Assembly: GCF_004167675.1 (NCBI RefSeq)
Contig: NZ_SEZQ01000011.1
Origin: Aliivibrio finisterrensis_A
Lineage (GTDB): Bacteria; Pseudomonadota; Gammaproteobacteria; Enterobacterales; Vibrionaceae
Length of the DNA: 64,000 bases
Strand: one strand, 5' to 3'
Under the pieces are notes generated by a model, which was not told where the DNA came from, made no database searches, and saw only the letters and a list, made by a program, of their open reading frames with translations. Below, piece by piece: positions 17,183 through 26,118 of this stretch. Every line of letters starts with the position of its first letter. Positions within the stretch are counted from its first letter, which is position 1. Made by a program: the position numbers and the translations under genes.

Positions 17183-17599
17183 ATGTCAGATCAAGAAGAA
17201 TTTGAAGTAGAAGCGATTGGCGTTGAAGTAAATGTTCAACCTATCGAACTCTATAAAGTATTAAAAATTGCTAATGTTGTGAATGGCGGTGGTGAAGCTA
17301 AGCACATGATTAGTGAAGGCTATGTAGGTGTAAATGGCGAATTAGAACAACGTAAACGTCGTAAAATGTATGATGGGGATGTTATTGAATTCAATGAGGA
17401 ATATTACGTTGTTATCTGTGATACTCCTGTTGGTGAGCTGCCAGAAATTGAAGAGAAACCTCAATTTATTCCAGCAGAACCTGAATATACAGAGCCTAAA
17501 CCTAAAAAAGCGAAAAAAGAAAAGAAGAAGAAGCAAAAACCAGAAATTCCAACAACGGTTGATCCAGAAAGCGGTCGCCGTTCAATTAACTTCTTCTGA
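17183..17599 (+). CDS. S4-domain RNA-binding protein, YbcJ-like
   Basis: 138 aa. An S4 RNA-binding fold at about residues 20-80 carries the signature KIANVVNGGGEAKHMI..G.V.VNGE...RKRRK. A low-complexity acidic then Lys-rich tail (about 90-125) follows, which E. coli YbcJ (about 70 aa) lacks. The end, ESGRRSINFF, looks conserved in the vibrio form. It probably binds structured RNA, perhaps rRNA. It is monocistronic, with a terminator behind it. Confidence 0.82.
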   Translation: MSDQEEFEVEAIGVEVNVQPIELYKVLKIANVVNGGGEAKHMISEGYVGVNGELEQRKRRKMYDGDVIEFNEEYYVVICDTPVGELPEIEEKPQFIPAEPEYTEPKPKKAKKEKKKKQKPEIPTTVDPESGRRSINFF

Positions 17600-17612
17600 T
17601 CCGATACTTTAT

Positions 17613-17645
17613 AAGCTCCTCTCTTCAAGGAGCTTATTCTTTCCT
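17613..17645 (+). terminator. Terminator after the S4-domain gene
   Basis: AAGCTCCT (17613-17620) pairs with AGGAGCTT (17628-17635), followed by a T-rich tract. Confidence 0.75.
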
Positions 17646-17807
17646 CTACCTCTCTTAATAAACCGATTAGTTCTTGGGTTTACTCATATCGATACTGCGA
17701 TCATAAATCTTTCATCGGTTCCACATACCCATTAAACCCCTTTTATTGCTATGATTGTAAAGTATTCAAGATTTACTTTATAAACTTAGTAAAAACAAAG
17801 AGGTTTT

Positions 17808-18425
17808 ATGACAAAGCGACCTAAAAAAGTATTGATATTATTTGCTCACCCTTCTCAACATCGTTCAGAAGTGAATGTCTCTCTAATAAAGGCAGCAAAG
17901 AAAATCGAACATGTCACCGTGGTTGATTTGTATCATGACTACCCAAAATTTAATATCGATATTGATAAAGAGCAGCAGCGTCTACTTGAACACGATGTGG
18001 TGATTTTTCAATTTCCACTTTACTGGTATTCAACCCCCGCTATTTTAAAAGAATGGCAGGATATGGTACTTGAATACGGATTCGCTTACGGTACCGAAGG
18101 GAAATCGTTAGAAGGTAAAATTTTTCTCTCTGCCATTACTGCTGGAGGCAAAGAAGAAGCTTATCAAACTAATGGTTATAACCAGTTTACCATTCGAGAA
18201 CTTTTACATCCGCTTGAACAAATGGCGTCTTTAACCAATATGGAATACATCGCCCCATTAGTGTTATTTGGTGCTCGAACTGCGCTAGAAGATCAGCGTG
18301 TAGAAAGACACACAGAACGATTTAAAAACTTACTCTCTGCGTTAATTAATGATCGCGTGGATATTTCAGTGGCAAAAACCTTACCCAAGCTAAACCATTC
18401 ATTCGATAAATTTATTAAGGATTAA
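17808..18425 (+). CDS. kefF: KefF/KefG-like flavodoxin-fold NAD(P)H:quinone oxidoreductase, ancillary to the K+ efflux system
   Basis: 205 aa. The flavodoxin-like fold is marked by VLILFAHPSQHRSEVN at the N-terminus, FQFPLYWYSTPAILKEWQD (FMN-binding, near 68-86) and SAITAGG. It matches the KefF/KefG and MdaB/NQO family. Its gene lies 6 nt upstream of a KefB/C-type antiporter gene, the arrangement known from enterics, where the subunit is needed for full antiporter activity. It is likely an FMN enzyme docked on the cytoplasmic side of the channel. Whether it corresponds to KefF or KefG is not resolved by sequence alone. ATG 17808 has an AGAGG box. Confidence 0.85.
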   Translation: MTKRPKKVLILFAHPSQHRSEVNVSLIKAAKKIEHVTVVDLYHDYPKFNIDIDKEQQRLLEHDVVIFQFPLYWYSTPAILKEWQDMVLEYGFAYGTEGKSLEGKIFLSAITAGGKEEAYQTNGYNQFTIRELLHPLEQMASLTNMEYIAPLVLFGARTALEDQRVERHTERFKNLLSALINDRVDISVAKTLPKLNHSFDKFIKD

Positions 18426-18431
18426 TGCATT

Positions 18432-20348
18432 ATGACGGGATATTTTTTACAAGCTTTTATCTATCTCTTTGCCGCTGTTATTGCTGTTCCTATTGCTAAA
18501 CGTCTTGGTCTTGGGTCTGTACTTGGCTACTTAATTGCTGGGGTGGTTATTGGCCCTATCATTGGCTTAGTGGGTGAAGAAACAACAACCATTCAACACT
18601 TTGCTGAGTTTGGCGTAGTAATGATGTTGTTTCTTGTCGGCCTTGAACTTGAACCAAAAATGCTATGGGGAATGCGTAACCGCTTAATGGGATTAGGTGG
18701 CTTACAAGTGAGTGGAACAACTGCCATTGTCATGGGTATAGCTCTGTTCTTTGGCCAGCCTTGGACCATCGCCCTCACCATCGGTTTAATCTTCGCCCTC
18801 TCATCAACCGCGATTGTATTACAGACCTTTAATGAGAAAGGGCTAGCAAAAACTGAAGGCGGTCAAAATGCCTTCTCTGTATTATTATTTCAAGATATTG
18901 CCGTGATCCCAATGTTGGCTTTTATTCCATTATTGGCATTGCCTGAATTAATAGAAAAAGCACAGTTAGCCGCAGCAACTGCAGCAGAGCACCATGATGA
19001 AATAAGCTTAGTTGCAGGACTTCCAGGGTGGGCTTATGGTTTAGTGATTACCGCATCGATTGCACTTGTTGTAGTTGGTGGTCATTATCTTAGCCGCCCA
19101 CTGTTTCGCTTTGTGGCAAGCTCAGGCCTACGTGAAATATTCACCGCAACGGCATTAATGCTTGTGATTGGTATTGCGGCTCTTATGAGTTTAGTGGGGC
19201 TATCTCCTGCTCTTGGGACTTTCTTAGCTGGTGTGGTACTAGCAAACTCCGAATTTAGACACGAACTCGAATCGAATATAGATCCATTCAAAGGACTATT
19301 GCTTGGTCTGTTTTTCATTACCGTTGGTGCAGGCATCGATTTCGGTATTCTGTTTGATGACTTCTTTACCATTATCGGTTTAACCATTGGGGTAATGGCA
19401 CTAAAAGCTGCGGTTTTATATGTTCTTGCTTTAATCTTTAAAATCAAAAACAGCAACCGCTGGTTATTCACACTCAGTTTGGCACAAGCCGGTGAATTTG
19501 GATTTGTACTATTGAGTTTTACGGTTCAAAACCATGTATTACCACCAGAAGTCGCACAGCCATTATCATTAGTGGTTGCCCTTTCTATGTTCTTTACACC
19601 CGGATTATTCATTCTTTTTGATAAAGTGATCTTACCTCGCTTCGAGCAAAAATCAAATGATAGAGAGTCGGATAACATTGACGAAAAAGGCACAGTGATC
19701 ATCGCTGGCGGCGGTCGATTTGGTCAAGTAGTCAATCGCTTCTTAGTATCAAACCATGTAAAAACGGTGGTTCTTGATCACCAAGCTGATCAGGTAGATA
19801 CATTACGTCAAATCAATACCAAGAGTTATTTTGGGGATGCCACTCGTCCTGATCTACTGCATACGGCAGGGATTGAACATGCTGCAATGTTGGTGGTTGC
19901 CATTGATAACCAAGAAAGCAGTGTTGAATTGGTTAAGTATGTTAAGCACACTTACCCAAAAGTAAAAGTGCTCGCTCGTGCTTACGATAGAGGCCATTCT
20001 TATATGCTTCGTTGTGCTGGTGCTGATTTCATTGAATCAGAAACCACCCGTTCAGCACTTGAAATGGGTGCAGAAGCCATGCGTGGATTAGGCCAACACC
20101 CATTCCATGTAGAACAACAAAAAATAGCGTACAAAAAGGTCGAGAATCAAAGCTCTGATAAATTATATCAAGCGTGGTTAGATGATTCAGAAGGCGAACG
20201 ATTTGATAATAACTATCGTAAATTGTTTATTGAACTTGAAAGCACAATTAAACATGCCATGAGTAAAGATCGTTCTGATAAACACAACCAATCAGAGCGT
20301 GCATGGACACCACCACCAAAAGGTTATGCTGATGATCTTGATGAATAA
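18432..20348 (+). CDS. kefC: KefB/KefC-type glutathione-gated K+/H+ antiporter (CPA2)
   Basis: 638 aa. A 12-13 helix CPA2 membrane domain (about 1-395) contains the LFQDIAVIPML signature and a QAGEFGFVLLSF stretch. An RCK/TrkA-N domain (about 415-540) has the nucleotide-binding GGGRFGQVV loop. The C-terminal tail is charged. In E. coli such proteins release K+ and acidify the cytoplasm when electrophiles form glutathione adducts, with reduced glutathione holding them shut. Coupling with the upstream oxidoreductase gene supports this role. KefB and KefC cannot be separated safely here. Confidence 0.87.
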   Translation: MTGYFLQAFIYLFAAVIAVPIAKRLGLGSVLGYLIAGVVIGPIIGLVGEETTTIQHFAEFGVVMMLFLVGLELEPKMLWGMRNRLMGLGGLQVSGTTAIVMGIALFFGQPWTIALTIGLIFALSSTAIVLQTFNEKGLAKTEGGQNAFSVLLFQDIAVIPMLAFIPLLALPELIEKAQLAAATAAEHHDEISLVAGLPGWAYGLVITASIALVVVGGHYLSRPLFRFVASSGLREIFTATALMLVIGIAALMSLVGLSPALGTFLAGVVLANSEFRHELESNIDPFKGLLLGLFFITVGAGIDFGILFDDFFTIIGLTIGVMALKAAVLYVLALIFKIKNSNRWLFTLSLAQAGEFGFVLLSFTVQNHVLPPEVAQPLSLVVALSMFFTPGLFILFDKVILPRFEQKSNDRESDNIDEKGTVIIAGGGRFGQVVNRFLVSNHVKTVVLDHQADQVDTLRQINTKSYFGDATRPDLLHTAGIEHAAMLVVAIDNQESSVELVKYVKHTYPKVKVLARAYDRGHSYMLRCAGADFIESETTRSALEMGAEAMRGLGQHPFHVEQQKIAYKKVENQSSDKLYQAWLDDSEGERFDNNYRKLFIELESTIKHAMSKDRSDKHNQSERAWTPPPKGYADDLDE

Positions 20349-20383
20349 TCAAATGAATCAATAGCTCAAATATCTATACATAA

Positions 20384-20420
20384 AAATGCCCTATTCTCAC
20401 TAACTAGGGCATTTGATTTT
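20384..20420. terminator. Bidirectional terminator between kefC-like gene and DUF3612 regulator
   Basis: AAATGCCCTA (20384-20393) pairs with TAGGGCATTT (20405-20414). T-rich tracts follow on both strands, and both flanking genes converge on it. Confidence 0.85.
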
Positions 20421-20433
20421 TAAAATAAACGTT

Positions 20434-21948
20434 CTAATCTTTACATTCAGAGTAACAACTTGGTTTTCTTGGGCAAACAGCACCACGAGAACAAATTACT
20501 CTCGCATCCGTTTCTAACCCTCGCTCAATCCAATTAATATTTAATATCTTAGCGACACTAATTAACTCTCTTTTTATTCCTTTTGCTATAGGACTCTCAC
20601 CACCATTTTTTACACATGCTTTTTGTAAATCACGAGCTAATGACACCGCGTCTTTTCCCTGAGCTTCAATTGCCGGATTCAAATCAATACCAGCGCATAA
20701 CACGCGATTATTACCTGCAGGATCAGTCATATTTACCGATTCACAACAATAGATACGAGGTTCGTTATTTACATTAAGAATAGATATTTGTGCAGAACTC
20801 CCTTCTTTTGGCTCAGATAATCGGCGAAATACCGCCCAGTGATGACAAGGATCATTTACTTGTTTCATATTTCCCCAAGGTAAGGGAATACCATTTCCAC
20901 GATAAACCGCTTTCAATTTCCCAGGAGCGTACGCATCAAAATAATGCCAATGAGGATACGGAGAGACTACGGTCATTCGTCTCATCGCCACAGAAGGAGA
21001 AACTCCTGCTAAACGATGTGCATCAATCTCATAGCCATAGCGGTCTAATAACTGCCTAAAGGGAACTCTTGGGCACAATAAAGCGCCCGCAAAAAAGCTA
21101 GACTCAAAATCGCGCCATGCATGTAAAATATCTTGCGCGTTTAATGAACTATCTGTGTGGTGTATTTCATCATCAAACACTCGATGGCTACCCACAGACA
21201 AAGAACTCTTCAAACCTTCTTTGTTATGTAAAACACAATGACCAATGTAGACTGCTAAATCGTACTTCAATCGTGTCGGGTGATGCTTTAAGACTTCATT
21301 TAGATAGACTGTACAAGGTGGTTCAAAAAAAGAAGTCAGTAGTTCTTTACCATTAACACCAAACTCATCGACAACGGATTTTGGCGTATCTTGTACCCAT
21401 TTCAGAGTTAATCCATGGAATGCCGCCAAGTCCATCATCTGCTCAACACTTAATGGTAATTGTTTCTGCCCTACCTCTTCTGCTGCTCGTTCTAAATCAG
21501 GAAAGTGATTTTGATTATTTTCTTGATGGGCTCTAATAAGAAGATGTGCGAATTGACGACCAGTCACTCCTGTTTGGTTCAGCATTTCTGGAATAGCGAT
21601 TTGAAGAATATCATTAGAGAATAAAAAACTCGGTTCAAGCGCCATACCGCTGATCCCACCTCTACGTCCCTTATCTGGCGTAATGGCTTGTGCTTCTGGC
21701 TCGCTATCTAAGAACCACGATGACTCTTTTTGAAATACCGTAGCGATAACTTCCAACATATCAGCACTGGGAACCCGCTTTCCTCTCTCTATCATTGAAA
21801 GATAAGAAACCGATGGTGAATTCTCAGGATCAACTCGAATACAACGAGTAGAGAGATCTTCCATCGTTAAGTGATTGCGTTTTCTCAGATTACGAATTTT
21901 TGTTCCAAGAAAATGACTTTGTCTAATAATACTTTTTGACTGGCGCAT
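20434..21948 (-). CDS. XRE-family regulator with DUF3612/short-chain fatty acyl regulator-type C-terminus
   Basis: 504 aa. An XRE HTH (about 12-72, with an insert RVDPENSPS inside the motif) leads into a long effector region. This region contains an IrrE/ImmA-like segment in which the usual HExxH zinc motif is changed (GHCVLHN near 238). The end is Cys-rich (last 25 residues: CSRGAVCPRKPSCYSEC). The layout is that of RamB/ScfR regulators, which sense acyl-CoA or related metabolites; the vibrio version is called DUF3612 and I recall it beside the malate synthase gene aceB. Here it is divergent from a gene for a malate synthase G-like domain. It is probably a metabolic regulator of C2 or fatty-acid use. 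Confidence 0.78.
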   Translation of the reverse strand: MRQSKSIIRQSHFLGTKIRNLRKRNHLTMEDLSTRCIRVDPENSPSVSYLSMIERGKRVPSADMLEVIATVFQKESSWFLDSEPEAQAITPDKGRRGGISGMALEPSFLFSNDILQIAIPEMLNQTGVTGRQFAHLLIRAHQENNQNHFPDLERAAEEVGQKQLPLSVEQMMDLAAFHGLTLKWVQDTPKSVVDEFGVNGKELLTSFFEPPCTVYLNEVLKHHPTRLKYDLAVYIGHCVLHNKEGLKSSLSVGSHRVFDDEIHHTDSSLNAQDILHAWRDFESSFFAGALLCPRVPFRQLLDRYGYEIDAHRLAGVSPSVAMRRMTVVSPYPHWHYFDAYAPGKLKAVYRGNGIPLPWGNMKQVNDPCHHWAVFRRLSEPKEGSSAQISILNVNNEPRIYCCESVNMTDPAGNNRVLCAGIDLNPAIEAQGKDAVSLARDLQKACVKNGGESPIAKGIKRELISVAKILNINWIERGLETDARVICSRGAVCPRKPSCYSECKD

Positions 21949-21958
21949 CTTGTAAAAT

Positions 21959-22045
21959 TCACACTGTTAAGTTTTTGTTGTGAAATTGTAGTAAATATTA
22001 AGCTAAGCTTCAATACAAGTAAGCAAACAACTCTGACCAGTGTGA
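21959..22045. promoter_or_regulatory. Divergent promoter region with an 8-bp inverted repeat pair
   Basis: TCACACTG (21959-21966) and its exact complement CAGTGTGA (22038-22045) flank the space between the DUF3612 regulator and the malate synthase-like gene. Such spaced half sites could be an operator pair for the XRE regulator. Role inferred from position only. Confidence 0.35.
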
Positions 22046-22083
22046 CTTACTTATCTTTCAGGACGAAAATTGAGGGCAAGACT

Positions 22084-22647
22084 ATGGCTATCACAAATAT
22101 AAACAACACGAATAACGCACAACAAGAAACTCCGTTTATGGCTGAAGCTGTCTATGCCGTAGAAACGATGGATACCAGTAAACGAGAAGAAAAGCAGAAT
22201 CAAATTAAGTCTCTACTTGATCAACTATTCCCTTTAACTAAAGGCTCACACAAAGACGTAACTAATTATCTGCTAGATTACCATCACTTAGTGGTTTTCT
22301 TTAAAGATGGTGGATGCAGTGGGTTACGTAACCCAGGAAAATTTGTTGCTTTTACTGGCCATCGCTCATCACCTGATACCATTCTTTTAAAAGACAACAG
22401 TGGTAGCCATGTAGAGATCATTTTTGGTCATCATGAACCGGGAAAACACACTTTGGTAACTATTGAAGATATTGAGATGGAAACTTGTACGACCTTTACT
22501 CAAGACTTTGGTCTAGCAGCCATGCGTCATTGGATTAGCCTACTGAAGCGTGATGAAAAATCAAATCATAAAGCACATAGAGAAGATAAAGAATACACCG
22601 CAAAAAATGGGGATGATTATCAATTAGCGTGTTGCTTTAGTATTTAA
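22084..22647 (+). CDS. Stand-alone malate synthase G alpha/beta-domain protein
   Basis: 187 aa from ATG 22084, which has a GAGGGC box; the in-frame GTG at 22042 has none. The region from about residue 45 to the end aligns by eye with the inserted alpha/beta domain of malate synthase G (GlcB about 170-320). Matching blocks are LFPLTKGSHKDV, SGLRNPGKFVAFTGH, ILLKDNSGSHVEI and a YRNWLGL-like MRHWISLL, and the end EYTAKNGDDYQL also matches. The TIM barrel, Mg2+ ligands and catalytic Arg/Asp of the enzyme are absent, so it cannot make malate. It might be a ligand sensor or a partner of the divergent DUF3612 regulator. This match is from memory of GlcB, not a search. Confidence 0.7.
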   Translation: MAITNINNTNNAQQETPFMAEAVYAVETMDTSKREEKQNQIKSLLDQLFPLTKGSHKDVTNYLLDYHHLVVFFKDGGCSGLRNPGKFVAFTGHRSSPDTILLKDNSGSHVEIIFGHHEPGKHTLVTIEDIEMETCTTFTQDFGLAAMRHWISLLKRDEKSNHKAHREDKEYTAKNGDDYQLACCFSI

Positions 22648-22663
22648 TAAAAATATAAAAAGT

Positions 22664-22695
22664 AAAGGCCACATCAACTAAGTGGCCTTTCTTGT
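22664..22695. terminator. Bidirectional terminator
   Basis: AAAGGCCAC (22664-22672) pairs with GTGGCCTTT (22682-22690). T-rich sequence follows on both strands, between two convergent genes. Confidence 0.85.
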
Positions 22696-22706
22696 GTTAC
22701 CTACTG

Positions 22707-24056
22707 CTAATACCGTTTATTAAAATACATACTGCGATCTGCCTTATGCAGTAAATCATCCGCAGACTCCATTTTAGTGTCAAAACAACTATAACCAATG
22801 GTTGCATTTACATAAAAAGACATATCCTTAAATAGGATTGGCTCATTACTGATCTCACATCTGATTTTATCTATAATGAAGTAAATATCTTTCTTCTGGT
22901 GGAGCCTTGGCAAAAGAACAAGATATTCATCACCACCAATACGAGCGACGACATCATTACTTCTTAGCGCAGTCACTATCCTTTTTGCTACTTCTCTTAA
23001 TACCTCATCTCCCGCAGCATGCCCGTAGGTATCATTGATATTTTTAAATTTGTTTAAATCTAAATTCAATACTGTAAAAGGCGTTCCTTGCTTTTTAGAT
23101 TTAGAAAATAAAGAATTTAATGTGTACATGAAGTATCGACGGTTAGGTAACTGAGTCAGTTCATCCTCGAAAGAACGAGTTGTTGCCATAACATACAATC
23201 TAAAAATAATCGCAATAGACAGCAATGCTAAAACAAAAAAAGAATAACCTACTAACCGAATAATATTAATTCGATACCAAGGATAGATCTCATTTAGTTT
23301 TTTCTCTTTAATGGCCATTTGCCAACCACCATAGGGAAGCGTCACTGTCTCAGTAATGATAGGGTTATCGAATATCTTAGGGTTGCCAAAAAACACATCG
23401 CCTTCAGCCCCTTTACTGTCTCTTCCTCGCATTGCGAAATGATATTTGGTTTTTAAATCAAAAATACCAGACTCATAAAACAAACCATCAATATCAAGGA
23501 CAATACTAATTGAGCCCCAATAATCCTGATTATAAGGAGGATCAGAATATACTGGCATTCGCGCAATGAAAGCACTTCCTCCTTGAATTAAATCAACAGG
23601 GCCAGCAATAAAAATAGTCTCTAAATGGCGAGCTTTTTGTACCGTTAACCATTGATTCTGTACACTTCTAAAGTCTAAACCTAACGCTTTTACATTTCCT
23701 TTTAAAGGATAAACATATTTCACGATGTCATTAGGGGCGATTGCCAAATGCCGAATATTCAGTGAATCTCGGTACAGCTCTGCGGCAATCAAATCCCATT
23801 GTTTAATCGTAGAGTTTGGGTTAACGGTAAGTAACGTGGATAAACTATTAGCATAATAAATATCAGAATAAATAAAGCTTTCTAAAGTCGCTCTTACGGT
23901 AGCCAACTCAGCTTTAGACTTACTATTAACTTGATTTTTCAAATATCGATTTTGTTTTATATGTAAATCTTCAACCATCCAGACAACGACAAAAATACAA
24001 CAACTTAGCAGCATTATAATTGTAGATTTTTTAGCTAAAAATAGTTTAACCTTCAT
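22707..24056 (-). CDS. Membrane diguanylate cyclase with CHASE-like periplasmic sensor
   Basis: 449 aa. TM helices at about 11-29 and 265-285 bracket a CHASE-type ligand-binding domain of about 230 residues (conserved stretches ARHLETIFIAGPVDL and GGSAFIARMPVY). The cytoplasmic GGDEF domain (about 290-449) has GGDEY as active-site loop, with Tyr replacing Phe, a tolerated change. The inhibitory I-site RSND lies exactly five residues before it. The enzyme should make c-di-GMP under control of a periplasmic signal and be product-inhibited. Unlike the PAS-PAS-GGDEF protein at 4362, it retains the I-site. Confidence 0.88.
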   Translation of the reverse strand: MKVKLFLAKKSTIIMLLSCCIFVVVWMVEDLHIKQNRYLKNQVNSKSKAELATVRATLESFIYSDIYYANSLSTLLTVNPNSTIKQWDLIAAELYRDSLNIRHLAIAPNDIVKYVYPLKGNVKALGLDFRSVQNQWLTVQKARHLETIFIAGPVDLIQGGSAFIARMPVYSDPPYNQDYWGSISIVLDIDGLFYESGIFDLKTKYHFAMRGRDSKGAEGDVFFGNPKIFDNPIITETVTLPYGGWQMAIKEKKLNEIYPWYRINIIRLVGYSFFVLALLSIAIIFRLYVMATTRSFEDELTQLPNRRYFMYTLNSLFSKSKKQGTPFTVLNLDLNKFKNINDTYGHAAGDEVLREVAKRIVTALRSNDVVARIGGDEYLVLLPRLHQKKDIYFIIDKIRCEISNEPILFKDMSFYVNATIGYSCFDTKMESADDLLHKADRSMYFNKRY

Positions 24057-24212
24057 TTCTGCTCTCTATCTGAAATACATCCGTAACACAAAAGTGATAT
24101 TGTGCTAAAAAATAATTGTATTTAAACATAATATTTGTATGTTTATCAATCAGTTCTATTTATAGAACCATTATACTCAGCCAATGTAGTAGTATCTCAG
24201 TTAAGATTTTTA

Positions 24213-24560
24213 TTAGATCATCATTTTCTGTGTTTTCGTTAATTTAGAGGTGATAAGAGAATAAGAGTTATCAATCCAGTCTTCTAACATTCCAATAGAC
24301 ACTTCATTATTGACTGCGATTGTAATCCAATGTTTCTTATTCATGTGGTACCCCCGCTCAATGCATTCAAACTCTTCACTTAAAAAAGTAACATTCTCTG
24401 GGGAGGCTTTAAGCGTAATGGTTAGTTTTTCATTACGGTAACCAATTAGAGCAAACATTTTACCAAAAACTTTAAAGACTTGTGCATCCGGACCAAATGG
24501 GTAAGAGTCTTCACTACAAGGTTTAGCAAGAAGATAATCTATCAATTCTCTTTCTGTCAT
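24213..24560 (-). CDS. MmcQ/YjbR-family (DUF419) protein
   Basis: 115 aa when started at ATG 24560 (MTERELIDYL), the usual family N-terminus; an upstream in-frame ATG at 24650 would overlap the divergent gene and is unlikely. The fold is a double-wing DNA-binding-like domain, with the landmarks YPFGPDAQVFKVFGKMFAL and a final helix after NNEVSIGMLEDWIDNSY. Function in the family is unresolved; binding of DNA or nucleotides has been suggested. Confidence 0.82.
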   Translation of the reverse strand: MTERELIDYLLAKPCSEDSYPFGPDAQVFKVFGKMFALIGYRNEKLTITLKASPENVTFLSEEFECIERGYHMNKKHWITIAVNNEVSIGMLEDWIDNSYSLITSKLTKTQKMMI

Positions 24561-24633
24561 TTGCGTTGGTTCAATTACAAGAGTGTCATTCAATGTTAAT
24601 ATCCCTTTAATTATTATATTACTGGAGAGTACC

Positions 24634-24825
24634 ATGCCATCAGAACTCAAACTTATCCCTATTGCTCTGTTCTGTGCGTTTCTCTCTATTATAGGTCACT
24701 TTATTCTCAGTAGCCTTTTTTCTGATGCTAACTGGCTTGAATACGCAGCGGCAATCATCCCATTAAGTATGATTATCATTGTTTATTTCGCTTTTAAGTT
24801 TGCGATAAAAAATGATGAGCGATAA
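24634..24825 (+). CDS. Small two-helix membrane protein
   Basis: 63 aa from ATG 24634, which has a GGAGAG box directly upstream. Two hydrophobic helices (about 6-26 and 37-56) are joined by a short polar loop, and the end is charged (KNDER). I do not recognise a family. It is divergent from the yjbR-like gene and convergent with the AraC gene, only 6 nt between stops. Confidence 0.55.
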   Translation: MPSELKLIPIALFCAFLSIIGHFILSSLFSDANWLEYAAAIIPLSMIIIVYFAFKFAIKNDER

Positions 24826-24831
24826 CGCACC

Positions 24832-25620
24832 TCAAATTGAATGTTTCAGTTTATATTGCTCTGGTGTGCAATCAGAATAACGCTTAAACATGGTAATAAA
24901 CGGGCTAGTTTGATTATAGCCTAAGCTAAACGCGACTTCTTTAATCGACATTTTCTTCCTTAGTAACTCTAAAGAGTAAAGGTATCGGATCCTTAATCTC
25001 CATTCCGTAAAACTCATCCCTAACTCATTTTGGCAATGTCGGGATAACGTTCTCTCTGTCGTATGATTTTTTGCAGCCCACTCAGCTAACGATGTTTCAT
25101 CTGCGGGATTCGCTTCAAGCGTTTCAAGAATTGGTTTTAATAATTTATCTGTAGAGGTAGGTAAAAAGCGTTCACTTTGTTTAGCAATTAATAGTTGATC
25201 AAACAGTACCTTAATTAACCTATCCTGCTCCTCATTTTCTGGCTTTTGAATTTTATGCTCTCGTAGCTCTTCAATTAATGCCTCAACTAACGCACTCACT
25301 TCTAGTAAACAAGTATGCTCAGGAAGTTTTTTAGCTAATTCTGGGATAATATTTACAGAGCAGTAAGCAATAGGCTTTCGGTTATAGCTTTGATGTTTTA
25401 CTCCTGCTGGAACCCAAATTGCAAAATGAGATGGAGCAAGAAAACGCTGCCCCTCGGCTTTGAGTTCTAAAATGCCCCCACTGATGATTTGTAATTGCCC
25501 CCATGAGTGAGAATGAGCACGAGTTTCGGTATTTGAGCGAAAAGCGTCAAATAACAAATAAATATCTGAAGGCAACGTATCAAAAGTAACGGATGCTTGT
25601 ATATGTCGTTGACCTACCAT
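24832..25620 (-). CDS. AraC-family regulator with N-terminal cupin domain
   Basis: 262 aa. A cupin sensor (about 15-95) shows the pattern HSHSWGQL...GG.L.L and the WVPAGVKHQ strand. The C-terminal AraC HTH pair lies at about 165-260 (RTLSRHCQNELGMSFTEWR and IKEVAFSLGYNQTSPFITMFKR). Members of this class often control efflux pumps or catabolic genes next door; no such gene lies beside it here, so the target is unknown. Confidence 0.87.
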   Translation of the reverse strand: MVGQRHIQASVTFDTLPSDIYLLFDAFRSNTETRAHSHSWGQLQIISGGILELKAEGQRFLAPSHFAIWVPAGVKHQSYNRKPIAYCSVNIIPELAKKLPEHTCLLEVSALVEALIEELREHKIQKPENEEQDRLIKVLFDQLLIAKQSERFLPTSTDKLLKPILETLEANPADETSLAEWAAKNHTTERTLSRHCQNELGMSFTEWRLRIRYLYSLELLRKKMSIKEVAFSLGYNQTSPFITMFKRYSDCTPEQYKLKHSI

Positions 25621-26118
25621 TCCTTAACCTCAATTAACTAGAGTTAGTGTATCTAATCATAGTTATTTACAGTGAACAAGTTATATTAATACAAATAAAT
25701 AAATCTACGTAATCCTCTGATTTTTTATATTTTAATATATATATATTAACAATTGAACTCGTACATTAAGTCATTAAATTATTTTTTGAACAAACAATTT
25801 GCATTAAATGAGCAATATGATTAATATGCATTCACAAAATCAATCCGATACCTTCTTATTGGATACTTGTCAATAAAATTAATAAGTTACAGCAAGGTGA
25901 CATTTAATTTTAACATGCAACACCACACAGATTATTACTAAAAATCTGCTCACTTAAATAATTTTATCTACAATTCAACGAATATTAAATAAAAACTTAT
26001 ACTCTATAAGTTAGCTAATGAAGTTTATTTCACTTGTATCTAAAATAGTTGGAAATATAATTTCAATTAGATGTTGAATTGTTATCATTCTATTAAATTT
26101 ACAATTCCGAGGTTTATT
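25621..26118. other. AT-rich intergenic stretch without recognised genes
   Basis: About 500 nt of very AT-rich sequence between the AraC gene and a small XRE regulator, including the alternating TATATATATA run near 25733. I see no open frame with a ribosome-binding site, no hairpin with a T-run and no clear operator. Confidence 0.6.

Noticed and set aside
24561..24650. N-terminal extension of the YjbR-like protein to ATG 24650
   Set aside because: It would overlap the divergent small membrane gene and its ribosome-binding site; the conserved family start is at 24560.
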